From NCBI GenBank assembly GCA_018267535.1, contig JAFDYH010000074.1:1-32333 (forward strand): DNA of 32,333 bases, in the 5' to 3' direction. The translations under genes were made by a program, and so were the position numbers. The stretch is from Bacteroidota bacterium. Its GTDB lineage: Bacteria > Bacteroidota > Bacteroidia > Chitinophagales > Chitinophagaceae. This document shows positions 1 through 8,833 of this stretch, piece after piece; within the stretch, counting starts at the first letter, position 1, and each line of letters begins with the position of its first letter. Below the pieces are notes generated by a model. That model was not told the DNA's origin. It did not search any database and saw nothing but the letters and a program-made list of their open reading frames with translations.

Positions 1-2448
1 GGTTACCAGGGTGGTGATGTAGAAATATTAGGACCTGCAGAAGTATGTGCAAAATGGAATATAAAAGATGTATCACAGGTAATAGATATACTTGGTTTAA
101 TGGGAGATGCTGTGGATAATATTCCCGGGATTGTAGGTGTTGGGGAAAAGACGGCGGCCAAGCTATTGGCAGAATATGATACAGTAGAAAAAGTGTTGGA
201 GAATGCGGATAAAATAAAAGGCGCTCTTGGTGAAAAAGTAAGAAATGGAAAAGAGGCGGCCATTCTTTCGAAAAAACTGGCGACAATTATTGTCAATGCG
301 CCAGTAACATTTCATGAGGAAGATTTCAAGATAAAAGAATGGAACAAAGAAAAATTGAAAGACGTATTTACTGATCTTGAATTTAAAACTTTGGGTAAAC
401 GGCTCCTCGGTGATGACTTTAATGTATTTTCAAAAGCCCCTGAAGGCGTACAAGCCGACTTGTTTGGAAATGCTGTTGCGATACCGGTTTCCGTAAAACA
501 AAAGAAAGACACCGTTAAACCTCCGGTAATAGAAACGGATTTATTTGGGAATATTATTGAGTCGAAAGAGGAAGAAAAGCCTGCTCAAGCAATAACTGAG
601 CTTTCAGATGAAACAGGCATGCGTGTTGACAAAAACATCAATAACACGCCACACACTTATGAAGCTGTTACCACAGATGCTGCAATAAAAAAATTAGTTA
701 CTGAATTAAAAAAACATGTCGAGATATGTTTTGATACGGAAACAACCGGTATTGATGCAAATGATGCTGAGTTGGTTGGTTTAAGTTTTTCAGTAACTCC
801 TGGTGAAGCGTGGTATATTCCTTGTCCCTCAGACCAGGAAAGAACGAATGCGATACTGGCTTTCTTTGCTCCACTGTTTAATGACGAAAAGAAGGTCTGG
901 ATCGGACAGAATATAAAGTACGATATGCTGATGCTGAAATGGTATGGCATTGAAATGAAAGGAAAACTATTTGACACCATGCTGGCTCATTATGTAATAG
1001 AACCAGATGGTAAACGTGGAATGGATATTCTCAGCGCAAAATATCTGGGCTATGAACCGGTACATATTGAAGAACTGATTGGTAAGAAAGGAAAGACGCA
1101 GGGAAATATGAGGGATGTGGAAATAGACAAAATAAAAGATTATGCTGCCGAAGATGCGGATATAACCCTGCAATTAAAAAATGTTTTTGTACCGTTGTTG
1201 AAGAAAAATGAAGTGGAAAAATTATTCAATGAAGTGGAAAACCCACTGGTGAAAGTATTAACAGCAATGGAATATGAAGGCGTAAAAATTGATGAAGAGT
1301 TTTTAAATGATTATTCAAAGGAGTTGGAAAAAGAAGCGAAGAAATGTGAAGAAGCAGTTTACAAAGCCGCTGGAGTAAGATTTAATCTAGCTTCACCCAA
1401 ACAATTGGGCGAAGTTTTATTTGATAAACTTAAGTTGGACCCTAAGGCAAAGAAAACAAAGACCGGTCAATATGCTACCGGTGAAGATGTATTATTAAAA
1501 CTCGCCAGCCAGAATAAGATTGTAGATGATATTCTTGCTTTTCGTGAATACACCAAACTCAAATCAACCTATGTAGATGCATTGCCTTTGATGATCAATA
1601 AAAAAACAGGCAGGGTGCATACAACTTATGGTCAGGCCGTAGCTGTTACCGGCCGCCTTGCGAGCAATAATCCCAACCTGCAGAATATTCCTATCCGTAC
1701 CGATCGGGGTAAAGAAATAAGAAAGGCTTTTGTGCCAAGGGATAAAAAACATGTATTGGTAAGTGCAGATTATTCTCAAATAGAATTACGCATTGTTGCC
1801 GCAATCAGCGGCGACTCAAATATGTGTGATGCCTTTCGAAACAACAAAGACATTCATACCGCAACCGCATCCAAAGTGTACAGTGTTGATGAAAAAGATG
1901 TAACCAAAGAAATGCGCTATAAAGCAAAGAGTGTAAACTTTGGTATTATATACGGACAGGGTGCATTTGGTCTTGCTGATAATCTGGGCATATCAAGAAC
2001 AGAAGCAAAAGCAATTATTGATAATTATAAAAAGGAATTTTCTGGCATTACAAAATATATGGACGATACCATCAATTTTGCCCGTGAGCATGGTTATGTG
2101 CAAACATTGATGGGGCGAAAAAGATGGCTGAAGGATATCAACTCCGCCAATTTTACTGTTCGTGGCTTTGCGGAAAGAAACGCAATTAACTCCCCGATAC
2201 AAGGTACAGCTGCCGATATGATTAAAATGGCAATGGTAAAAGTGCAGAACGCTTTTATAAAAAAGAAATTCAAATCAAAAATGATCCTTCAGGTACATGA
2301 TGAATTAGTATTTGATGCAGCGAAAGAAGAACTGGAGGACATAAAACCTGTTATTATTGAATGCATGCAAACTGCATTACCGCTGCCATTTAATGTGCCT
2401 GTTATTGCAGAAATAGGATCGGGAAATAATTGGTTAGCCGCCCACTGA
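1..2448 (+). CDS. polA: DNA polymerase I, 5'-truncated by the window edge
   Basis: The frame is open from base 1 and gives 815 residues, so the first part of the 5'-3' exonuclease lies outside the window; the Met at base 100 is internal. Three modules are visible. The end of the 5' nuclease shows the helix-hairpin-helix GDAVDNIPGIVGVGEKTA. The 3'-5' exonuclease keeps its metal-binding motifs (FDTETTG, NIKYDML and YAAEDADITL), so proofreading is probably active, unlike in the Taq-type enzymes. The polymerase domain has motif A (SADYSQIELR), motif B (RYKAKSVNFGIIYGQ) and motif C (VHDELVFD). A lysine- and glutamate-rich linker separates the first two modules. The enzyme fills gaps and removes primers in replication and repair. 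No clear terminator follows; the 210 bases to the next gene end hold only a weak ACATAT/ATATGT inverted repeat. Confidence 0.97.
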   Translation, partial: GYQGGDVEILGPAEVCAKWNIKDVSQVIDILGLMGDAVDNIPGIVGVGEKTAAKLLAEYDTVEKVLENADKIKGALGEKVRNGKEAAILSKKLATIIVNAPVTFHEEDFKIKEWNKEKLKDVFTDLEFKTLGKRLLGDDFNVFSKAPEGVQADLFGNAVAIPVSVKQKKDTVKPPVIETDLFGNIIESKEEEKPAQAITELSDETGMRVDKNINNTPHTYEAVTTDAAIKKLVTELKKHVEICFDTETTGIDANDAELVGLSFSVTPGEAWYIPCPSDQERTNAILAFFAPLFNDEKKVWIGQNIKYDMLMLKWYGIEMKGKLFDTMLAHYVIEPDGKRGMDILSAKYLGYEPVHIEELIGKKGKTQGNMRDVEIDKIKDYAAEDADITLQLKNVFVPLLKKNEVEKLFNEVENPLVKVLTAMEYEGVKIDEEFLNDYSKELEKEAKKCEEAVYKAAGVRFNLASPKQLGEVLFDKLKLDPKAKKTKTGQYATGEDVLLKLASQNKIVDDILAFREYTKLKSTYVDALPLMINKKTGRVHTTYGQAVAVTGRLASNNPNLQNIPIRTDRGKEIRKAFVPRDKKHVLVSADYSQIELRIVAAISGDSNMCDAFRNNKDIHTATASKVYSVDEKDVTKEMRYKAKSVNFGIIYGQGAFGLADNLGISRTEAKAIIDNYKKEFSGITKYMDDTINFAREHGYVQTLMGRKRWLKDINSANFTVRGFAERNAINSPIQGTAADMIKMAMVKVQNAFIKKKFKSKMILQVHDELVFDAAKEELEDIKPVIIECMQTALPLPFNVPVIAEIGSGNNWLAAH

Positions 2449-2658
2449 TCTTAAAGTCAAAAGAGTTAATTCTGTAATTAAAAGCCTCACATATTATATA
2501 TGTTTGCCGATTTGAATAGCAGCAGGATGATACAATCATAAAACCGGTGGCAGGAATATCTTCAGCAAAATTTCTGGGATATGCAGTATTGATACAAGCT
2601 GTGAGATACTATTAAAAAGGATAATTAAAAGAATAAACCATTCATTAAGCGGCTTGTT

Positions 2659-3798
2659 CTATAATTTGATATCAACAAAGTACATATCCACTTCTCCCCG
2701 GTTTTTAGCCGAAATTTTGCCACGGTAGCTACAGGGGAACATATCTTTCACGAGTTCATAGGTACAGCCCGATATATTTATTTTACCAGGTTCGCCGCGT
2801 TGTTCCATTTGGGCGGCAAGGTTGACAGTATCGCCCCAGATATCGTACACAAATTTGCGGTTGCCAACCACCCCTGCGATCACAGGCCCCGTATGGATAC
2901 CAATACGCATATCAAAGACAGGCAGGTTTTGTATGCGGGAAGATAGGGCGAAACCGCGCATAAACTCCTGCATATCCAACGCTGCTTTTACGGTATTGAT
3001 CGCATTATCCCTGTTTACTCTCGGTAAGCCGCAGGCGCACATATAGGCATCGCCGATAGTTTTTATTTTTTCAATATCATATTTTTCGACGATGTTGTCG
3101 AAGGCACGGAATACTTCATCCAGCTGTGTTACTAATTTTTCCGGTGTTATCTGTTCAGTAATGGAGGTAAAGTCCTTGATATCTGCGAAGAGTACACTGA
3201 CCTGTTGGTGTTTACGGGTATATGAGCGGCCAAACAGTTTAAGTTCCTCTGCTATTTCAGCAGGAAGAATATTGAGCAACAGCGAATCTGATTTTGTTTT
3301 GGCAGTTTCCACCAGCAATTTCTGGTTTTCTATTTCCAAAGTACGTTCCTTTACTTTCTCTTCCAGGTGGGCATTGTTTTCCTGTAGTTCCAGTATCAGC
3401 TTACGGTTGTTGCGGCGCAACATCACAGTTTCAATGGCATTATCGATAGTTATTTTCAGTTCATCCTTATCCCAGGGCTTGGTAATATAACGATATACTT
3501 TACCTGTATTTATTGCTTCAATAATCGATTCCATATCGCTGAAGCCCGTAAGAATGATGCGGATATTATCCTGCTCGCCGGGTATATGCTGCAGAAATTG
3601 TACTCCGGTCATATTCGGCATACGCTGATCGGTAACTACCACATGTATATCATTTTTAGTAAGGATATCTATGCCTTCTTCACCGCTCAATGCTGTAAAG
3701 ACATTGTAGTTCCTCCGCAAGGCGGCCCTAAAAGAGTTGAGATTATTTACCTCATCATCAACATAGAGAACATTATATCCTTTATTGTCTTGTTCCAT
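2659..3798 (-). CDS. Response regulator with class III adenylate cyclase domain
   Basis: This 379-residue cytoplasmic protein has an N-terminal receiver domain (about 8-125) with the acidic pair D14/D15, phosphoacceptor D57 (TDQRMPNMTG), T84 and K107 (ITKPW). A coiled-coil linker (about 130-170) and the helix LLLNILPAEIAEEL lead into a class III nucleotide cyclase domain (about 195-379). Metal-binding D206 (FADIKDFT) and D250 (TIGDAYM) are present. Adenine-selecting K246 and D319 point to ATP as substrate, so the product should be cAMP. N326 is kept, but the position of the usual transition-state arginine holds Gln330 (VNLAAQME). The gene starts 3 bases after the kinase stop codon, so it is the likely phosphorylation target of that kinase. 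Domain order is seen; cAMP production and control by phosphorylation are inferred. Confidence 0.93.
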   Translation of the reverse strand: MEQDNKGYNVLYVDDEVNNLNSFRAALRRNYNVFTALSGEEGIDILTKNDIHVVVTDQRMPNMTGVQFLQHIPGEQDNIRIILTGFSDMESIIEAINTGKVYRYITKPWDKDELKITIDNAIETVMLRRNNRKLILELQENNAHLEEKVKERTLEIENQKLLVETAKTKSDSLLLNILPAEIAEELKLFGRSYTRKHQQVSVLFADIKDFTSITEQITPEKLVTQLDEVFRAFDNIVEKYDIEKIKTIGDAYMCACGLPRVNRDNAINTVKAALDMQEFMRGFALSSRIQNLPVFDMRIGIHTGPVIAGVVGNRKFVYDIWGDTVNLAAQMEQRGEPGKINISGCTYELVKDMFPCSYRGKISAKNRGEVDMYFVDIKL

Positions 3799-3801
3799 GG
3801 T

Positions 3802-5400
3802 TTATGCACTTAATGATTGCTGAATAGGGATGCTAACTATAAACTCGGTGCCCTCACCGGCCTTTGAAAAAACAGCTATATCGCCATGATGTTTTTCGAT
3901 TATCCCATAGGAAATAGATAAACCAAGACCCGTACCCTTACCTACTTCTTTAGTGGTAAAAAAAGGATCAAAAATTTTTTTCTTTACTTCATCTTTGATG
4001 CCGGTACCCGTATCTTTCATTGAAATGCGTACCATATCCCCTTCCTTCCACGTTTTAATAAATATAGTCCCTTCTGCCGGTATAGCCTGTATAGCATTGG
4101 AAAGAATATTCATGAACACCTGGTTGATCTGCCCCGGGTAACAAAGAATTTCCGGGATATCGCCGTATTCTTTTACTATTTCAATCCGGTTTTTATAAGA
4201 GCTGTGCAGCAGTGTTAATGTAGATTCAAGACTTTCATTGATATCTGCTTTTTTGAATACATTCTGGTCCATGCGGGAAAAATTGCGCAACCCTTTTACT
4301 ATTTCAGAAGTACGCATAGCCCCTTCCTCAATTCCTTTCAGCAAATTATTAATCTCCATCATGGTCATCTTAATCTCATGGTCATGGCGGATATCGGGTA
4401 AACCGTTAAACTCGGCTTCGAGCTTTTTCTCTTTCATCCTGTCATCATAAGCGTATACTATTTTCAATATATCGGAAAGATCATCTTTCAAGGGCTGGAT
4501 ATTAGCGGAAACAAAATTGATGGGGTTATTGATTTCATGAGCGATGCCCGCCGTAAGTTCACCCAGCGAAGCCATTTTTTCAGCCTGTATTAGCTGATCC
4601 TGCGCAGCCTTCAGGTTTTCCACGGTTGCTTTTAATGTATCATTGGTGGCGGCAAGGTTAGTATTGGCTTTCTTCAGTTGTTCTCTTGCCATTGCCAGGT
4701 CTTGCACCATTTTATTAAATGCTTTGGATAGCTCACCGATTTCATCACCGGAATAATTAAAAACGCATTGGGTTAAATCGCCTTCACCTACTTTGATAGC
4801 TGCATCCCGCAGGGCAAGTACCGGTACAGAAATATGACGGGATAACCAGAACCCGATAAGAATACTAATAATAAATACCGCGCCACTCAATATCAGCGAT
4901 ACCTTGCGGATATTCTTTTTGCTTTTAATGATATCATCTGTGGAAAAAGCAAGCAGGATACCACCGGACATGGCTTTGGAAACAAAGGGCACTGTTTTGA
5001 CAATAATTGAACCGGCCGGATACCGGCTGGTATCGGCAACAGCATTTTCAGGTACTGTCTGCAATAGTTTATACTGGGGTTCAAAATTGGGCATCGCTGT
5101 GTCTTTGAGCAGGCTTACAAACTTCAGGCGGTGATCACCATTTACAAACCGCATGGCTTCATGTACGCCTTCATAGTTTTCATCTGTCATGGCTATGCGC
5201 ACCCCGAGGGCAACTGTTTTGGCAAGGTTTTCCACTTCATTTGAGTAGTTGGCAAGCAGGTATTTTTCCTGCTGCTCAGGAAAATAAAAAAGAGTGAAAA
5301 ATGAAAACATGGCCACAATCGCGAAAACGGTTAACCAAATCTTTGTCTTTAATCGGATGCGCATAATAGTTGACGAAAAATGATGCGGACAGGTAAACAT
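3802..5400 (-). CDS. Membrane sensor histidine kinase with HAMP domain
   Basis: This 532-residue protein has a first membrane helix near residues 20-40, an extracytoplasmic sensor region of about 130 residues, a second helix near 170-190 (ISILIGFWL), a HAMP domain ([13 protein letters not shown] onward), a coiled coil, and a HisKA domain with phosphoacceptor H288 ([12 protein letters not shown]). The C-terminal HATPase shows the N box ([10 protein letters not shown]), G1 (DTGTGI), F box (DPFFTTK) and G2 ([13 protein letters not shown]), so it should be catalytically complete. It lacks a fused receiver; the receiver sits on the cyclase encoded 3 bases downstream. Met13 (base 5364, MRIRLKTK) is an equally good start, since the first 12 residues are unusual ahead of a membrane anchor. 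A gap of 57 bases follows the binding-protein gene, and its product may present the signal to the sensor region (inference). Confidence 0.93.
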   Translation of the reverse strand: MFTCPHHFSSTIMRIRLKTKIWLTVFAIVAMFSFFTLFYFPEQQEKYLLANYSNEVENLAKTVALGVRIAMTDENYEGVHEAMRFVNGDHRLKFVSLLKDTAMPNFEPQYKLLQTVPENAVADTSRYPAGSIIVKTVPFVSKAMSGGILLAFSTDDIIKSKKNIRKVSLILSGAVFIISILIGFWLSRHISVPVLALRDAAIKVGEGDLTQCVFNYSGDEIGELSKAFNKMVQDLAMAREQLKKANTNLAATNDTLKATVENLKAAQDQLIQAEKMASLGELTAGIAHEINNPINFVSANIQPLKDDLSDILKIVYAYDDRMKEKKLEAEFNGLPDIRHDHEIKMTMMEINNLLKGIEEGAMRTSEIVKGLRNFSRMDQNVFKKADINESLESTLTLLHSSYKNRIEIVKEYGDIPEILCYPGQINQVFMNILSNAIQAIPAEGTIFIKTWKEGDMVRISMKDTGTGIKDEVKKKIFDPFFTTKEVGKGTGLGLSISYGIIEKHHGDIAVFSKAGEGTEFIVSIPIQQSLSA

Positions 5401-5457
5401 GCCTGCACCTGTTTACAATGATAAGAGTGGTAACCCGTTTGTGGCCGGCATTAACGG

Positions 5458-5937
5458 TTAAAATGATTTTTTGCCATCAACAGAAACAGTCTTTATGTCA
5501 TGCATATCTGTTGTTTTATCCAGGATGCCGATAGCCCCTTCATTTTCTGCTACATAGGCCAGCAATTCTTCCTCTGTGTTGCAGAATTTTGGCGCCTCGC
5601 CTTTTCCTGCAAAGGACATTCTGAGCCAAAAACCTTTGACCTCGTCGCCACTCATGTCATAAATCCTTTTGCTTACTAATGTGCCTAACGGAGTGGATGT
5701 TTTCATGAGGGCTATAACGACCTTCGTACCGTTACTCCATCTCTGTTTTTCCCCCATGAGAACGGATTTTAATTCTGACATTTTTATTTCCGATGGTGCA
5801 CCTTTTTCATTGGCTACCACCGTCAGTGAATTATCCTGTGCAGCAATGCCCGATACAATGAACAACAATATAAAGGCAACCAATAACCGCATGTTTATTG
5901 CCTTAATGAATCCTAGATATGTTGTTGTCCTTTTCAT
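5458..5937 (-). CDS. Small PstS-like periplasmic substrate-binding domain protein
   Basis: A 159-residue protein with a signal sequence (RLLVAFILLFIVSGIAAQD), so it is probably periplasmic. The mature part resembles the compact PBP-like domain of the phosphate-binding PstS family: ELKSVLMGEKQRWSNGTKV, then a WLRMSFAGKGEAPK segment, and the closing pattern EELLAYVAENEGAIGIL. It is about half the length of a transport-type PstS, and no ABC permease or ATPase genes are nearby, so a sensory rather than a transport role is more likely. Its ATG overlaps the stop codon of the upstream beta-barrel gene (TAATG), which suggests translational coupling. Internal Met16 could be the true start. The ligand is unknown; phosphate is only a family-based guess. 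Confidence 0.8.
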   Translation of the reverse strand: MKRTTTYLGFIKAINMRLLVAFILLFIVSGIAAQDNSLTVVANEKGAPSEIKMSELKSVLMGEKQRWSNGTKVVIALMKTSTPLGTLVSKRIYDMSGDEVKGFWLRMSFAGKGEAPKFCNTEEELLAYVAENEGAIGILDKTTDMHDIKTVSVDGKKSF

Positions 5938-6962
5938 TAGAATCCGATAGCAAACTGGGCTGTTATTTTATTCATATCGCCATCTATTTCGGTATGCTGG
6001 TACTGGTATTCCAGTTTTACCACCGCAAGAAAATTGATATTGTACCGTATACCACCGATAAATGAAGTTGTATTGTTTTTATGATAATAGATTTCACCTT
6101 CCTGATAATTGATATTATCGAGCCGCACATAAGGGGTTATTTTTTTGCTGACCCGGTATCCGGTATACAGGTACGAAGCCAGCGTTCTCTTTGAGCCGGT
6201 CGTGTCTGTTTTGTTATTAGCAAGTGTACCTTCTGTCAGCAGTTCGAATTTTTTTCCGAAATAAGCAATGGATGCGGAATACAGGTTCTGGTTTACTTTC
6301 CAGTTTATTACGTTTTCGTGTACATTGGCTCCTTTTGAAATTACATCATGGTAATAAGAAAGACCAAGGCGCAGATGGTCAGCCGGTTTAATATGAACAG
6401 CGGCGGTTATCGATTTGTATTTGTCATTATCGCTGACTTCAGGAGAACCGAGGCCATTACCCACCATGAAATCATATCCGAATTTCAGTTTCCCGAGGTC
6501 GTGCCCCTGTATACTGGCGCCCGTTGTATGCAATGGGATAATATTAGCAGCAAATAATATAGGCCTGTCAATAGTCGGGAAAAAAACGCGGCCGTGATGA
6601 TAAGTGTCGTTCCAGTAATTTAAGGGCGTGTGGTGTTTACCAATAAGAATATTGTGGTTACCGGCAACATTATATTTGATAACGACCCGCTCGATGCTTA
6701 CAGAAAACTCGGTAGGCGTAGAAGCTGTGAATTTGAAAACACTTTCACCAAGAAATGAAATGCGGTCATGTAACTCAGCAGTAATAAAAAGATCCTGTTC
6801 ACCGAAGCCGAAAGAAGCCTTGCCCTTTTCGTATGTGGTCAGCCCGTCAACAAACCCTCTGATCTGTGTAGTTTGGCCAAGTGAAAAAGTTGAGTTAATA
6901 CATCCCGCAAAGAATAACAGCAAAATAAGTTTTGCCTTTCTTCCGGTTAGCATAAAACGCAA
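5937..6962 (-). CDS. Outer-membrane beta-barrel (porin-like) protein
   Basis: This 341-residue protein has a signal peptide (KLILLLFFAGCINSTFSLGQ). Its body alternates hydrophobic and polar residues as beta-barrel strands do, and it ends in Phe after an amphipathic strand (ITAQFAIGF), as usual for Bam-assembled barrels. The segment around IRGFVDGLTTYEKGKASFGFGEQDLFITAE and the later VVIKYNVAGNHNILIGKHH resemble porin-type proteins, but I cannot name a substrate. It is the first gene of the four-gene minus-strand cassette, and its stop codon overlaps the start of the small binding protein. It may admit or hold the ligand sensed by that protein and the kinase (inference). The 250 bases before it are shared with the divergent gene at 7213; I found no clear promoter there. 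Confidence 0.78.
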   Translation of the reverse strand: MRFMLTGRKAKLILLLFFAGCINSTFSLGQTTQIRGFVDGLTTYEKGKASFGFGEQDLFITAELHDRISFLGESVFKFTASTPTEFSVSIERVVIKYNVAGNHNILIGKHHTPLNYWNDTYHHGRVFFPTIDRPILFAANIIPLHTTGASIQGHDLGKLKFGYDFMVGNGLGSPEVSDNDKYKSITAAVHIKPADHLRLGLSYYHDVISKGANVHENVINWKVNQNLYSASIAYFGKKFELLTEGTLANNKTDTTGSKRTLASYLYTGYRVSKKITPYVRLDNINYQEGEIYYHKNNTTSFIGGIRYNINFLAVVKLEYQYQHTEIDGDMNKITAQFAIGF

Positions 6963-7212
6963 TATTTATACTAAATATACTCTTTAAAAAGATTCTGCTG
7001 AAAAATTTTATCCGCAAAAAATACTTCAACAAAGGAGAGGGATAACATGGCAGAAACCTCCGGGTTAGAAAGCCAACGTCTAAGCATTTTTCAGAAGCAG
7101 CGTTTTTTACCCTGCTCACGGAAATTAGACCAGTCAAGCTGGCGAGCTCTCTATTTACCCGTACAATATCATAAAAAGTAAGAAAAATAGTAACTTTAAA
7201 ATACCTGTAGCT

Positions 7213-8784
7213 ATGCAATTGATAAGAGGATATATAGCCGCTTTGCTTGCAATCAGTGCTAACCAATTAGCTGCCCAGCAGGTTTTATACTCATCTTATC
7301 TCAACGACCGCAATACGGACCGTTTTGAAATTACCGGAAAATCAGGCGATTATTATTGGGTACAAAAAAACAAAAAGAAAAACCAGGTAGAGTTACCGGC
7401 CATGCCTTGGCGCAGTGATAAACAACCCAGTTTTGAAATTTATGATGCACATCTGAATGAAATAGCTACGGTGGAAGCCGCTGAGATTACCGATTCTACG
7501 GTAAAGGAGTATTACATTCCCGGAGAAAAAAACTTTGATCATCTTATATTACTGGATGGCCAAAACAAAACTTACCTCTCGGTTGACCGATATACGCCGG
7601 ATGGGGAAGTAATCGCCACAAATAAAATAATCGATACCTTGAACTTTTCCGAAAAAGGAAACAGTTTTATTTTATTGCGGTCGCAGGACAGGAGTAAAAT
7701 TCTGTTGCTTTGTTTTCAAACTATCAGCGATGCCCCGTTATTGTTGCATGGCATATTATTTAATGAAAACTGGGGGGTATTATCGACCCGTAAGTATGTG
7801 CACCCATATATCACGCAGCCTTTTGTACAATATGAGTTTTTTAATTATCCCGTCGAGCATTTCAGTACCAGCTCTATCAAACTCAGTAATAATGGCGATT
7901 GGATGATGGTCGCCCCTTCTGGCCGCAATCATAATTTTTCCTTGTTTCACTTTAATGGTCACGATACAACATTTGTGTACAAGGATATAAAATTGCCAGC
8001 TTCTTCCTCGGTGGAAGATGTTGCCCTTTGCATAGATAATGAAAGGCTGGAAGCAATGGCAGGTATCATATCAAAATTCCGCTATTCTACATTGAAGAAT
8101 GTGGAGGTAGCAAAATATTCCATGGAGAGCAAAAAGATCAGCTTTGATTCTTCTTATCGCTTCAACACGCTGAATGGTGGAAAAGTAAAGAATGAAAACC
8201 TTTATGAAGAGAGCTTTGTCGCTGTGCCAGGTGCCGGATTTATGTTGCTGAAGGAATACGGTAAAGACTACCCGAAAACTACTAATAAAGAAGAAGATAG
8301 CTATGATATGGCGACAGGCAAAGAAATTTTGTTTACCAACGGTATTGCGAATAACGAAGCCGAAGCGCAGGTGAATAATGATGATTATACCAGGTATAAT
8401 ACATTGGCCGGGCCAAAAGGCTACTACAAGCGTGGTGATCTGAGTGTATTTTATTTTCCCGGGTCAAAGGATGACAGTTGCTGGAGTGGTATTATCAATA
8501 AAGAACAAACCACAGAACTGAACTCCTCTTATTTATCCTATGCAGTAGCACCTTCATCCGGTAGGTTATTTTTCATGTACAATAGTTTTTTATGGAAAGA
8601 AAACCAGTATGGAAGCGCAACTGTTCTCGATCACAATGGAGAAGAAGTAAGAGGTGAAGAGATTGTTTTCTCTAAAATAAAAAACAATCTGCAGTTTCAA
8701 AGAGCCCGCCAGATATCAGATCATGAAATGGCGGTACCCTATTCCAATTATGGAAGAAACGGGTTTGCAATTATTAAGTTTTAA
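7213..8784 (+). CDS. Secreted protein of unknown function
   Basis: I do not recognise this 523-residue protein. The N-terminus is a plausible signal peptide (RGYIAALLAISANQLAAQQ) with cleavage near LAA-Q. The rest has no membrane helix and is rich in aromatic residues and short strand-like stretches (GDYYWVQKNKKKNQ, HLILLDGQNKTYLSVDRYT, FILLRSQDRSKILLLCF), with repeated W/Y/F-rich segments of the kind seen in beta-propellers, though I cannot define blades. It has no C-terminal sorting domain of the Bacteroidota type. A near-match to the -7 element, TAACTTTA (7191-7198), lies 14 bases before the ATG. It is divergent from the sensory cassette and convergent with the MFS gene, so no operon partner suggests a function. 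Confidence 0.8.
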   Translation: MQLIRGYIAALLAISANQLAAQQVLYSSYLNDRNTDRFEITGKSGDYYWVQKNKKKNQVELPAMPWRSDKQPSFEIYDAHLNEIATVEAAEITDSTVKEYYIPGEKNFDHLILLDGQNKTYLSVDRYTPDGEVIATNKIIDTLNFSEKGNSFILLRSQDRSKILLLCFQTISDAPLLLHGILFNENWGVLSTRKYVHPYITQPFVQYEFFNYPVEHFSTSSIKLSNNGDWMMVAPSGRNHNFSLFHFNGHDTTFVYKDIKLPASSSVEDVALCIDNERLEAMAGIISKFRYSTLKNVEVAKYSMESKKISFDSSYRFNTLNGGKVKNENLYEESFVAVPGAGFMLLKEYGKDYPKTTNKEEDSYDMATGKEILFTNGIANNEAEAQVNNDDYTRYNTLAGPKGYYKRGDLSVFYFPGSKDDSCWSGIINKEQTTELNSSYLSYAVAPSSGRLFFMYNSFLWKENQYGSATVLDHNGEEVRGEEIVFSKIKNNLQFQRARQISDHEMAVPYSNYGRNGFAIIKF

Positions 8785-8833
8785 AGCAATACATTATTTA
8801 GTTCGAAACCCCGTAAAGATAACTGCTCATAAT

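Noticed and set aside
3-296. Open frame opposite polA
   Set aside because: It lies wholly antisense to the clearly coding polymerase frame, has no recognisable features and no promoter.
5458-5937. Component of a phosphate ABC importer
   Set aside because: The protein is about half length and no pstA, pstB, pstC or phoU gene is adjacent; neighbours are signalling genes.
6963-7212. Known riboswitch ahead of the barrel gene (ykkC/guanidine type suggested by GACTGGTC)
   Set aside because: Only one short piece matches; the remaining conserved segments of that class are absent.
6895-7266. 123-codon minus-strand frame across the 250-base gap
   Set aside because: It overlaps the starts of two well-supported genes, and its composition and residue pattern look noncoding.
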